Shown here in pieces: positions 1-11,330 of a stretch of DNA of 24,917 nt (its first letter is position 1; each line of letters begins with the position of its first letter). This DNA is from Saccoglossus kowalevskii (taxonomy: Eukaryota; Hemichordata; Enteropneusta; Harrimaniidae): NCBI RefSeq assembly GCF_000003605.2, contig NW_003149662.1:1-24917 (forward strand), read 5' to 3'. The notes under the pieces were generated by a model that did not search any database, was not told the DNA's origin, and was given only the letters and a program-made list of their open reading frames with translations. The translations under genes and the position numbers were made by a program.

Positions 1-221
1 CAGTGGGTATGACCATGCAACTCTCTTACAATTTGGTACGACGACTCAATCAACGTAGTGGGTATGACCATGTAGCTCTCTTACAATCTGGTATGACGAC
101 TCAACCAACATAGTGGGTATGACCATGCAACTCTCTTACAATCTGTCATGACGACTCAATCAACGTAGTTGGTATGACCATGCAGCTCTCTTACAATCTG
201 GTACGACGACTCAACCAACAT

Positions 222-386
222 AGTGGTTATGACCATGCAACTCTCTTACAATCTGGTACGACGACTCAAATAACATAGTGGGTATGACCGGGCAACTCTC
301 TTACAATCTGGTACGATGACTCAATCAACGTAGCGGGTATGACCGTGCAACTCTCTTACAATCTGGTAAGGCGACTCAATCAACGT
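222..386. repeat. Diagnostic three-monomer run (ATAACA / CCGGG / AGCGGG)
   Basis: This is the first example of the best marker for HOR type A. The first unit begins AGTGGTTATG and ends ATAACA, the second carries ACCGGGCAAC and GTACGATG, and the third begins AGCGGG and carries GTAAG. CCGGG-type units begin at 277, 1046, 1431, 1871, 2476, 3081, 3796, 4567, 5227, 5556, 11993, 12489, 13204, 13975, 14855, 15295, 15735, 16175, 17055, 18704, 20795, 22334, 22884, 23984 and 24644. The copies at 14855 and 17055 read CTGGG and TCGGG. At 1431, 3796 and 11993 the following unit is not of the AGCGG type, which points to recombination at those places. No such unit occurs between 5,611 and 11,992. Confidence 0.85.
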
Positions 387-2972
387 AGTGGGTATGACCA
401 TGCAGCTCTTTTACAATCTGGTACGACGACTCAACCAACATAGTGGGTATGACCGTGCAACTCTCTTACAATCTGGTCCGACGACTCAATCAACATAGTG
501 GGTATGACCATGCAACTCTCTTACAATCTGGTACGACGAATCAATCAACGTAGTGGGTATGACCGTGCAACTCTCTTACAATCTGGTACAACGACTCAAT
601 CAACATAGTGGATATGACCGTGCAACTCTCTTACAATCTGGTACGACGACTTAATCAACGTAGTGGGTATGACCGTGCAACTCCCTTACAATCTGGTAAG
701 ACAACGCATCAACGTAGTAGGTATGACCATGCAGCTCTCTTACAACCTGGTACGACGACTCAACCAACATAGTGGGTATGACCGTGCAACTCTCTTACAA
801 TCTGGTACGACGACTCAATTAACATAGTGGGTATGATCGTGCAACTCTCTTACAATCTGGTATGACGACTCAATCAACATAGTGGATATGACCGAGCAAC
901 TCTCTTACAATCTGGTACGACGACTTAATCAACGTAGTGGGTATGACCATGCAACTCTCTTACAATTTGGTACGACGACTCAACCAACATAGTGGTTATG
1001 ACCATGCAACTCTCTTACAATCTGGTACGACGACTCAAATAACATAGTGGGTATGACCGGGCAACTCTCTTACAATCTGGTACGATGACTCAATCAACGT
1101 AGCGGCTATGACCGTGCAACTCTCTTACAATCTGGTAAGACGACTCAATCAACGTAGTGGGTATGACCATGCAGCTCTCTTACAATCTGGTACGACGACT
1201 CAACCAACATAGTGGGTATGACCGTGCAACTCTCTTACAATTTGGTACGACGACTCAATCAACGTAGTGGGTATGACCATGCAGCTCTCTTACAATCTGG
1301 TATGACGACTCAACCAACATAGTGGGTATGACCATGCAGCTCTCTTACAATCTGGTACGACGACTCAACCAACATAGTGGTTATGACCATGCAACTCTCT
1401 TACAATCTGGTACGACGACTCAAATAACATAGTGGGTATGACCGGGCAACTCTCTTACAATCTGGTACGATGACTTAATCAACGTAGTGGGTATGACCGT
1501 GCAACTCCCTTACAATCTGGTAAGACAACTCAATCAACGTAGTGGGTATGACCATGCAGCTCTCTTACAACCTGGTACGACGACTCAACCAACATAGTGG
1601 GTATGACCGTGCAACTCTCTTACAATCGGGTACGACGACTCAATTAACATGGTGGGTATGATCGTGCAACTCTCTTACAATCTGGTATGACGACTCAATC
1701 AACATAGTGGATATGACCGACCAACTCTCTTACAATCTGGTACGACGACTTAATCAACGTACTGGGTATGACCATGCAACTCTCTTACAATTTGGGACGA
1801 CGACTCAACCAACATAGTGGTTATGACCATGCAACTCTCTTACAATCTGGTACGACGACTCAGATAACATAGTGGGTATGACCGGGAAACTCTCTTACAA
1901 TCTGGTACGATGACTCAATCAACGTAGCGGCAATGACCGTGCAACTCTCTTACGATCTGGTAAGACGACTCAATCAACATAGTGGATATGACCGAGCAAC
2001 TCTCTTACAATCTGGTACGACGACTTAATCAACGTAGTGGGTATGACCATGCAACTCTCTTACAATTTGGTACGACGACTCAATCAACGTAGTGGGTATG
2101 ACCATGCAGCTCTCTTACAATCTGGTATGACGACTCAACCAACATAGTGGGTATGACCATGCAACTCTCTTACAATCTGTCACGACGACTCAATCAACGT
2201 AGTTGGTATGACCATGCAGCTCTCTTACAATTTGGTACGACGACTCAATCAACGTAGTGGGTATGACCATGCAGCTCTCTTACAATCTGGTATGACGACT
2301 CAATCAACATAGTGGGTATGACCATGCAACTCTCTTACAATCTGTCACGACGACTCAATCAACGTAGTTGGTATGACCATGCAGCTCTCTTACAATCTGG
2401 TACAACGACTCAACCAACATAGTGGTTATTACCATGCAACTCTCTTACAATCTGGTACGACGACTCAAATAACATAGTGGGTATGACCGGGCAACTCTCT
2501 TACAATCTGGTACGATGACTCAATCAACGTAGCGGGTATGACCGTGCAACTCTCTTACAATCTGGTAAGACGACTCAATCAACGTAGTGGTTATGACCAT
2601 GCAGCTCTCTTACAATCTGGTACGACGACTCAACCAACATAGTGGGTATGACCGTGCAACTCTCTTACAATCTGGTCCGATGACTCAATCAACGTAGTGG
2701 GTATGACCGTGCAACTCTCTTACAATCTGGTAAGACGACTCAATCAACGTAGTGGGTATGACCATGCAACTCTCTTACAATCTGGTAAGACGACTCAATC
2801 AACGTAGTGGGTATGACCATGCAGCTCTCTTACAATCTGGTACGACGACTCAACCAACATAGTGGGTATGACCGTGCAACTCTCTTACAATCTGGTCCGA
2901 CGACTCAATCAACGTAGTGGGTATGACCGTGCAACTCTCTTACAATCTGGTATGACGACTCAACCAACGTAG

Positions 2973-3580
2973 TTGGTATGACCATGCAGCTCTCTTACAA
3001 TCTGGTACGACGACTCAACCAACATAGTGGTTATGACCATGCAACTCTCTTACAATCTGGTACGACGACTCAAATAACATAGTGGGTATGACCGGGCAAC
3101 TCTCTTACAATCTGGTACGATGACTCAATCAACGTAGCGGGTATGACCGTGCAACTCTCTTACAATCTGGTAAGACGACTCAATCAACGTAGTGGTTATG
3201 ACCATGCAGCTCTCTTACAATCTGGTACGACGACTCAACCAACATAGTGGGTATGACCGTGCAACTCTCTTACAATCTGGTCCGATGACTCAATCAACGT
3301 AGTGGGTATGACCGTGCAACTCTCTTACAATCTGGTACAACGACTCAATCAATATAGTGGATATGACCGTGCAACTCTCTTACAATCTGGTACGACGACT
3401 TAATCAACGTAGTGGGTATGACCGTGCAACTCCCTTACAATCTGGTAAGACAACTCAATCAACGTAGTAGGTATGACCATGCAGCTCTCTTACAACCTGG
3501 TACGACGACTCAACCAACATAGTGGGTATGACCGTGCAACTCTCTTACAATCTGGTACGACGACTCAATTAACATAGTGG
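2973..3580. repeat. HOR block, copy 1 of a 27-monomer-offset duplication
   Basis: This 608-bp stretch is repeated at 4,459-5,066 with offset 1,486 bp, which is 27 monomers plus the single-base insertion near 4,122. Both copies share the same ordered variants, including GTCCGATG, the rare end TCAATATAG, GGATATG, CTCCC with GTAAGACAA, AGTAGG and CAACCTGG. I noticed only a few differences, for example ACGACG versus ACGATG and CAACTC versus CAGCTC near the end. The match ends where copy 1 reads AGTGGGTATG and copy 2 reads AGTGGATATG. It is a recent segmental duplication or HOR unit of the array. Confidence 0.8.
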
Positions 3581-4458
3581 GTATGACCGTGCAGCTCTCT
3601 TACAATCTGGTATGACGACTCAATCAACATAGTGGATATGACCGAGCAACTTTCTTACAATCTGGTACGACGACTTAATCAACGTAGTGGGTATAACCAT
3701 GCAACTCTCTTACAATTTGGTACGACGACTCAACCAACATAGTGGTTATGACCATGCAACTCTCTTACAATCTGGTACGACGACTCAAATAACATAGTGG
3801 GTATGACCGGGCAACTCTCTTACAATCTGGTACGATGACTCAATCAACGTAGTGGATATGACCGTGCAACTCTCTTACAATCTGGTACGATGACTTAATC
3901 AACGTAGTGGGTATGACCATGCAACTCTCTTACAATCTGGTACAATGACTCAATCAACATAGTGGGTATGACCATGCAGCTCTCTTACAATCTGGTATGA
4001 CGACTCAACCAAGATAGTGGTTATGATCGTGCAACTCTCTTACAATCTGGTACGACGACTCAATTAACATAGTGGGTATGACCATGCAACTCTCTTACAA
4101 TCTGGTATGACGACTCAATTAAACATAGTGGTTATGACCGTGCAACTCTCTTACAATCTGGTACGACGACTCAATCAACATAGTGGGTATGACCATGCAG
4201 CTCTCTTAAAATCTGGTACGATGATTCAATCAACGTAGCGGGTATGACCGTGCAACTCTCTTACAATCTGGTAAGACGACTCAATCAACGTAGTGGGTAT
4301 GATCGTGCAACTCTCTTACAATCTGGTACGACGACTTAATCAACGTAGTGGGTATGACCATGCAACTCTCTTACAATTTGGTACGACGACTCAATCAACG
4401 TAGTGGGTATGACCATGCAGCTCTCTTACAATCTGGTATGACGACTCAACCAACATAG

Positions 4459-5066
4459 TGGGTATGACCATGCAGCTCTCTTACAATCTGGTACGACGAC
4501 TCAACCAACATAGTGGTTATGACCATGCAACTCTCTTACAATCTGGTACGACGACTCAAATAACATAGTGGGTATGACCGGGCAACTCTCTTACAATCTG
4601 GTACGATGACTCAATCAACGTAGCGGGTATGACCGTGCAACTCTCTTACAATCTGGTAAGACGACTCAATCAACGTAGTGGTTATGACCATGCAGCTCTC
4701 TTACAATCTGGTACGACGACTCAACCAACATAGTGGGTATGACCGTGCAACTCTCTTACAATCTGGTCCGATGACTCAATCAACGTAGTGGGTATGACCG
4801 TGCAACTCTCTTACAATCTGGTACAACGACTCAATCAATATAGTGGATATGACCGTGCAACTCTCTTACAATCTGGTACGACGACTTAATCAACGTAGTG
4901 GGTATGACCGTGCAACTCCCTTACAATCTGGTAAGACAACTCAATCAACGTAGTAGGTATGACCATGCAGCTCTCTTACAACCTGGTACGATGACTCAAC
5001 CAACATAGTGGGTATGACCGTGCAGCTCTCTTACAATCTGGTACGACGACTCAATTAACATAGTGG
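4459..5066. repeat. HOR block, copy 2 of a 27-monomer-offset duplication
   Basis: This is the partner of 2,973-3,580, with the same run of about 11 variant monomers in the same order. The +1 insertion (TTAAACATAG near 4,122) lies between the two copies and sets the odd offset of 1,486 bp. Confidence 0.8.
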
Positions 5067-6370
5067 ATATGACCATGCAACTCTCTTACAATCTGGTACG
5101 ACGACTTAATCAACGTAGTGGGTATGACCATGCAACTCTCTTACAATTTGGTACGACGACTCAACCAACATAGTGGTTATGACCATGCAACTCTCTTACA
5201 ATCTGGTACGACGACTCAAATAACATAGTGGGTATGACCGGGCGACTCTCTTACAATCTGGTACGATGACTCAATCAACGTAGCGGCTATGACCGTGCAA
5301 CTCTCTTACAATCTGGTAAGACGACTCAATCAACGTAGTGGGTATGACCATGCAGCTCTCTTACAATCTGGTACGACGACTCAACCAACATAGTGGGTAT
5401 GACCATGCAACTCTCTTACAATCTGGTCCGACGACTCAATCAATGTAGTGGGTATGACCGTGCAACTCTCTTACAATCTGGTACAACGACTCAATCAACA
5501 TAGTGGATATGACCGTGCAACTCTCTTACAATCTGGTACGACGACTCAATAACATAGTGGGTATGACCGGGCAACTCTCTTACAATCTGGTACGATGACT
5601 CAATCAACGTAGCGGGTATGACCGTGCAACTCTCTTACAATCTGGTAAGACGACTCAATCAACGTAGTGGTTATGACCATGCAGCTCTCTTACAATCTGG
5701 TACGACGACTCAACCAACATAGTGGGTATGACCCATGCAACTCTCTTACAATCTGGTACGACGACTCAAATAACATAGTGGGTATGACCGTGCAACTCTC
5801 TTACAATCTGGTACGATGACTCAGTCAACGTAGCGGGTATGACTTTGCAATTCTCTTACAATCTGGTACTACGACTCAATCAACGTAGTGGGTATGACCA
5901 TGCAGCTCTCTTACAATCTGGTACGATGACTCAACCAACATAGTGGGTATGACCGTGCAACTCTCTTACAATCTGGTCTGACGACTCAATCAACATAGTG
6001 GGTATGACCGTGCAACTCTCTTACAATCTGGTACGACGAATCAATCAACGTAGTGGGAATGACCGTGCAACTCTCTTACAATCTGGTACAACGACTCAAT
6101 CAACATAGTGGATATGACCGTGCAACTCTCTTACAATCTGGTACGACGACTTAATCAACGTAGTGGGTATGACCGTGCAACTCCCTTACAATCTGTTAAG
6201 ACAACTCAATCAACGTAGTGGGTATGACCATGCAGCTCTCTTACAACCTGGTACGATGACTCAACCAACATAGTGGGTATGACCGTGCAACACTCTTACA
6301 ATCTGGTACGACGACTCAATTAACATAGTGGGTATGACCGTGCAACTCTCTTACAATCTGGTACGAAGAC

Positions 6371-7043
6371 TCAATCAACATAGTGGGTATGACCATGCAG
6401 CTCTCTTACAATCTGGTATGACGACTCAACCAACATAGTGGGTATGACCGTGCAACTCTCTTACAATCTGGTACGATGACTCAATCAACGTAGTGGGTAT
6501 GATCGTGCAACTCTCTTACAATCTGGTACGACGATTCAATCAACGTAGTGGGTATGACCGTGCAACTCTCTTACAATCTGGTACGACGACTCAATCAACG
6601 TAGTTGGTATGACCATGCAGCTCTCTTACAATCTGGTATGACGACTCAACCAAGATAGTGGTTATGATCGTGCAACTCTCTTACAATCTGGTACGACGAC
6701 TCAATTAACATAGTGGGTATGACCATGGAACTCTCTTACAATCTGGTATGACGACTCAATTAACATAGTGGTTATGACTGTGCAACTCTCTTACAATCTG
6801 GAACGACGACTCAATCAACATAGTGGGTATGACCATGCAGCTCTCTTAAAATCTGGTACGATGATTCAATCAACGTAGAGGGTATGACCGTGCAACTCTC
6901 TTACAATCTGGTAAGACGACTCAATCAACATAGTGGGTATGACCATGCAGCTCTCTTACAATCTGGTACGACGATTCAATCAACGTAGTGGGTATGACCG
7001 TGCAACTCTCATACAATCTGGTACGACGAGTCAATCAATGTAG
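6371..7043. repeat. Domain B duplication, copy 1 (30-monomer offset)
   Basis: This 673-bp stretch recurs at 8,021-8,693 with an offset of exactly 1,650 bp (30 monomers). By eye I count four differences. Shared rare variants include CCATGGAAC, CTGGAACGAC, TAGAGGGTATG, CTCATACAATC and GAGTCAATCAATG. Identity ends where copy 1 reads TAGTGGGTAT and copy 2 reads TAGTTGGTTT. The number of shared rare variants makes parallel mutation implausible. Confidence 0.85.
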
Positions 7044-8020
7044 TGGGTATGACCATGCAGCTATCTTACAACCTGGTACGATGACTCAACCAACATAGTG
7101 GGTATGACCGTGCAACACTCTTACAATCTGGTACGACGACTCAATTAACATAGTGGGTATGACCGTGCAACTCTCTTACAATCTGGTACGAAGACTCAAT
7201 CAACATAGTGGGTATGACCATGCAGCTCTCTTACAATCTGGTATGATGACTCAACCAACATAGTGGGTATGACCGTGCAACTCTCTTACAATCTGGTAAG
7301 ACGACTCAATCAATGTAGTGGGTATGACCATGCAGCTCACTTACAATCTGGTACGACGACTCAACCAACATAGTGGGTATTACCATGCAACTCTCTTACA
7401 ATCTGGTATGACGACTCAATCAACATAGTGGGTATGACCGTGCAACTCTCTTACAATCTGGCATGACGACTCAACCAACATAGTGGGTATGTCTGTGCAA
7501 CTCTCTTACAATCTGGTACGACGATTCAATCAACGTAGTGGGTATGACCATGCAACTCTCTTACAATCTGGTACGACGAGTCAATCAATGTAGTTGGTAT
7601 GACCATGCAGCTCTCTTACAATCTGGTACGACAACTCAATCAACGTTGTGGATATGACCGTGCAACTCTCTTACAATATGGTACGACGACTCAATCAACG
7701 TAGTTGGTATGACCATGCAGCTCTCTTACAATCTGGTATGACGACTCAACCAAGATAGTGGTTATGATCGTGCAACTCTCTTACAATCTGGTACGACAAC
7801 TCAATTAACATAGTGGGTATGACCATGCAACTCTCTTACAATCTGGTATGACGACTCAATCAACGTAGTGGGTATGATCGTGCAACTCTCTTACAATCTG
7901 GTACAACGAATCAATCAACGTAGTTGGTATGACCATGCATCTCTCTTACAATCTGGTACGACGACTCAATTAACATAGTGGCTATGACCGTGCAACTCTC
8001 TTACAATCTGGTACAACGAC

Positions 8021-8693
8021 TCAATCAACATAGTGGGTATGACCATGCAGCTCTCTTACAATCTGGTATGACGACTCAACCAACATAGTGGGCATGACCG
8101 TGCAACTCTCTTCCAATCTGGTACGATGACTCAATCAAAGTAGTGGGTACGATCGTGCAACTCTCTTACAATCTGGTACGACGATTCAATCAACGTAGTG
8201 GGTATGACCGTGCAACTCTCTTACAATCTGGTACGACGACTCAATCAACGTAGTTGGTATGACCATGCAGCTCTCTTACAATCTGGTATGACGACTCAAC
8301 CAAGATAGTGGTTATGATCGTGCAACTCTCTTACAATCTGGTACGACGACTCAATTAACATAGTGGGTATGACCATGGAACTCTCTTACAATCTGGTATG
8401 ACGACTCAATTAACATAGTGGTTATGACTGTGCAACTCTCTTACAATCTGGAACGACGACTCAATCAACATAGTGGGTATGACCATGCAGCTCTCTTAAA
8501 ATCTGGTACGATGATTCAATCAACGTAGAGGGTATGACCGTGCAACTCTCTTACAATCTGGTAAGACGACTCAATCAACATAGTGGGTATGACCATGCAG
8601 CTCTCTTACAATCTGGTACGACGATTCAATCAACGTAGTGGGTATGACCGTGCAACTCTCATACAATCTGGTACGACGAGTCAATCAATGTAG
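8021..8693. repeat. Domain B duplication, copy 2 (30-monomer offset)
   Basis: This is the partner of 6,371-7,043 and carries the same rare variants in the same order. Its private differences are GGCATG, TTCCAATC, TCAAAG and GGTACG near 8,090-8,150. Confidence 0.85.
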
Positions 8694-11330
8694 TTGGTTT
8701 GACCATGCAGCTCTCTTACAATCTGGTACGACAACTCAATCAATGTTGTGGGTATGACCGTGCAACTCCCTTACTATCTGGTAAGACGACTCAATCAACA
8801 TAGTGGGTATGACCATGCAGCTCTCTTCCAACCTGGTACGACGACTCAACCAACATAGTGGGTATGACCGTGCAACTCTCTTACAATCTGGTATGACGAC
8901 TCAATTAACATAGTGGGTATGACTGTGCAACTCTCTTACAATCTGGTACGACGACTCAATCAACGTAGTTGGTATGACCATGCAGCTCTCTTACAATCTG
9001 GTACGACGACTCAACCAACATAGTGGGTATGACCGTGCAACTCTCTGACAATCTGGTACGACAACTCAATTAACATTGTGGGTATGACCATGCAACTCTC
9101 TTACAATCTGGTACGACGACTCAATCAACATAGTGGGTATGACCATGCAGCTCTCATACAATCTGGTATGCCGACTCAATCAACATAGTGGATATGACCG
9201 TGCAAGTCCCTTACAATCTGGTACGACGACTTAATCAACGTAGTGGGTATGACCGTGCAACTCTCTTACAATTTGGTACGACGACTCAATCAACGTAGTG
9301 GGTATGACCGTGCAGCTCTCTTACAATCTGGTATGAAGACTCAACCAACATAGTGGGTATGACCATGCAACTCTCTTACAATCTGTTACGATGACTCAAT
9401 CAACGTAGTTGGTATGACCATACAGCTCTCTTACAATCTGGTACGACGACTCAACCAACATAGTGGTTATGACCATGCAACTCTCTTACAATCTGGTACA
9501 ACGACTTAAATAACATAGTGGGTATGACCGTGCAACTCTCTTACAATCTGGTGCGATGACTCAATCAACGTAGCGGGTATGACCGTGCAACTCTCTTACA
9601 ATCTGGTAAGACGACTCAATCAATGTAGTTGGTATGACCATGCAGCTCTCTTACAATCTGGTACGACAACTCAATCAACATTGTGCGTATGACCGTGCAA
9701 CTCCCTTACAATCTGGTAAGACGACTCAATCAACGTAGTGGGTACGACCATGCAGCTCTCTTCCAACCTGGTACGATGACTCAACCAACATAGTGGGTAT
9801 GACCGTGCAACTCTCTTACAATCTGGTATGACGACTCAATTAACATAGTGGGTATGACCGTGCAAGTCTCTTACAATCTGGTACAACGACTCAATCAACA
9901 TAGTTGGTATGACCATGCAGCTCTCTTACAATCTGGTACGACGACTCAACCAACATAGTGGGTATGACCGTGCAACTCTCTTACAATCTGGTACGACAAC
10001 TCAATTAACATAGTGGGTATGACCATGCAACTCTCTTACAATCTGGTACGACGACTCAATCAACGTAGCGGGTATGACCGTGCAACTCTCTTACAATCTG
10101 GTAAGACGACTCAATCAACATAGTGGGTATGACCATGCAGCTCTCTTGCAATCTGGTACGACGACTCAACCAACATAGTGGGTATTACCGTGCAACTCTC
10201 TTACAATCTGGTACGACGACTCAATCAACATAGTGGGTATGACGGTGCAACTCTCTTACAATCTGGTATGACGACTCAACCAACATAGTGGGTATGTCTG
10301 TGCAACTCTCTTACAATCTAGTACGACGATTCAATCAACGTAGTGGGTATGACCGTGCAACTCTCTTACAATCTGGTACGACGAGTCAATCAATGTAGTT
10401 GGTATGACCATGCAGCTCTCTTACAATCTGGTACGACAACTCAATCAACGTTGTGGGTATGACCGTGCAACTCCCTTACAATCTGGTAAGACGACTCAAT
10501 CAACGTAGTGGGTATGACCATGCAGCTCTCTTCCAACCTGGTACGACGACTCAACCAACATAGTGGGTATGACCGTGCAATACTCTTACAATCTGGTACG
10601 ACAACTCAATTAACAAAGTGGGTATGACCATGCAACTCTCTTACAATCTGGTACGACGACTCAATCAACATAGTGGTTATGACCATGCTGCTCTCTTACA
10701 ATCTGGTAAGACGACTCAATTAACATAGTGGGTATGACCATACAGCTCTCTTACAATCAGGTACGACGACTCAATCAACATAGTGGGTATGACCATGCAG
10801 CTCGCTTACAATCTGGTATGACAACTCAATCAACATAGTGGGTATGACCATGCAACTCTCTTACAATCTGGTACGACGACTCAATTAACATAGTGGGTAT
10901 GACCGTGCAACTCTCTTACAATCTGGTATGACGACTCAATTAACATAGTGGGTATGACCGTGCAACTCTCTTGCAATCTGGTACGACGACTCAATCAACA
11001 TACTGGGTATGACGGTGCAACTCTCTTACAATCTGGTACGACGACTCAATTAACATAGTGCGTATGACAGTGCAACTCTCTTAAAATCTGGTATGATGAC
11101 TCAATTAACATAGTGAGTATGACCGTGCAACTCTTTTACAATCTGGTACAATGACTCAATTAACATACTGGGTATGACTGTGCAACTCTCTTACAATCTG
11201 GTACGATGACTCAATTAACATATTGGGTATGACCGTGCAACTCACTTGCAATCTTGTACGACGACTCAATCAACATAAGTGGGTATGACCATACAGCTCT
11301 CTTACAATCAGCTACAATGACTCAATCAAC

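Larger units (their letters stand above)
1..5776. repeat. HOR domain A, first block
   Basis: About 105 monomers belong to a loosely periodic higher-order repeat. Recurrent successive variants are: CTGTCACG; a unit starting AGTTGG and ending CCAACA; a unit with GGTTATG ending ATAACA; a CCGGG unit; an AGCGGG unit with GTAAG; a GTCCG unit; a GTACAACG unit; a GGATATG unit ending TTAATCAACG; a CTCCC unit with GTAAGACAA; an AGTAGG unit with CAACCTGG. CCGGG units start at 277, 1046, 1431, 1871, 2476, 3081, 3796, 4567, 5227 and 5556, so the spacing varies between 6 and 14 monomers. That variation is expected if unequal exchange keeps adding and removing units. Single-base indels lie near 711 (-1), 4,122 (+1), 5,548 (-1) and 5,733 (+1). 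The boundary with the next domain is approximate. Confidence 0.8.
5777..11330. repeat. Satellite domain B (no CCGGG monomers)
   Basis: About 101 monomers keep the same 55-bp unit but have a different variant mix. CCGGG units are absent and ends of the TTAACA type are common. Diagnostic variants are CCAAGATAG followed by GGTTATGATCG, CTCTTAAAATCTGG, GAGTCAATCAATG followed by TAGTTGG, and ACGTTGTGG. Private variants are more frequent than in domain A, especially from about 10,560 to 11,330 (for example TGCGTATGACAGTG, TACTGGGTATG and TCTTGTACG). One insertion (CATAAGTGGG) lies near 11,277. The domain probably diverged before the latest homogenisation of type A, but fragments of it also occur within A at about 3.95-4.3, 17.9-18.45 and 19.2-20.25 kb. 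Its edges are approximate. Confidence 0.75.

Noticed and set aside
5-13. GGTATGACC as a functional palindrome or operator
   Set aside because: It is only a 3-bp stem (4 bp in TGGTATGACCA variants) with a three-base loop. It is present because the monomer is repeated, and nothing indicates selection on it.
2-56. Pol III A-box/B-box likeness (AGTGG, and GGTACGACGAC compared with GGTTCGANNCC), suggesting a tRNA-derived repeat
   Set aside because: The B-box match fails at conserved positions, the A-box match is weak, and there is no cloverleaf or terminator. Partial similarity over so few bases is expected by chance.
2-56. CENP-B box or other known centromere protein site
   Set aside because: No TTCG...CGGG arrangement exists in the monomer. 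The AGCGGG and CCGGG variants lack the required spacing and flanking bases.
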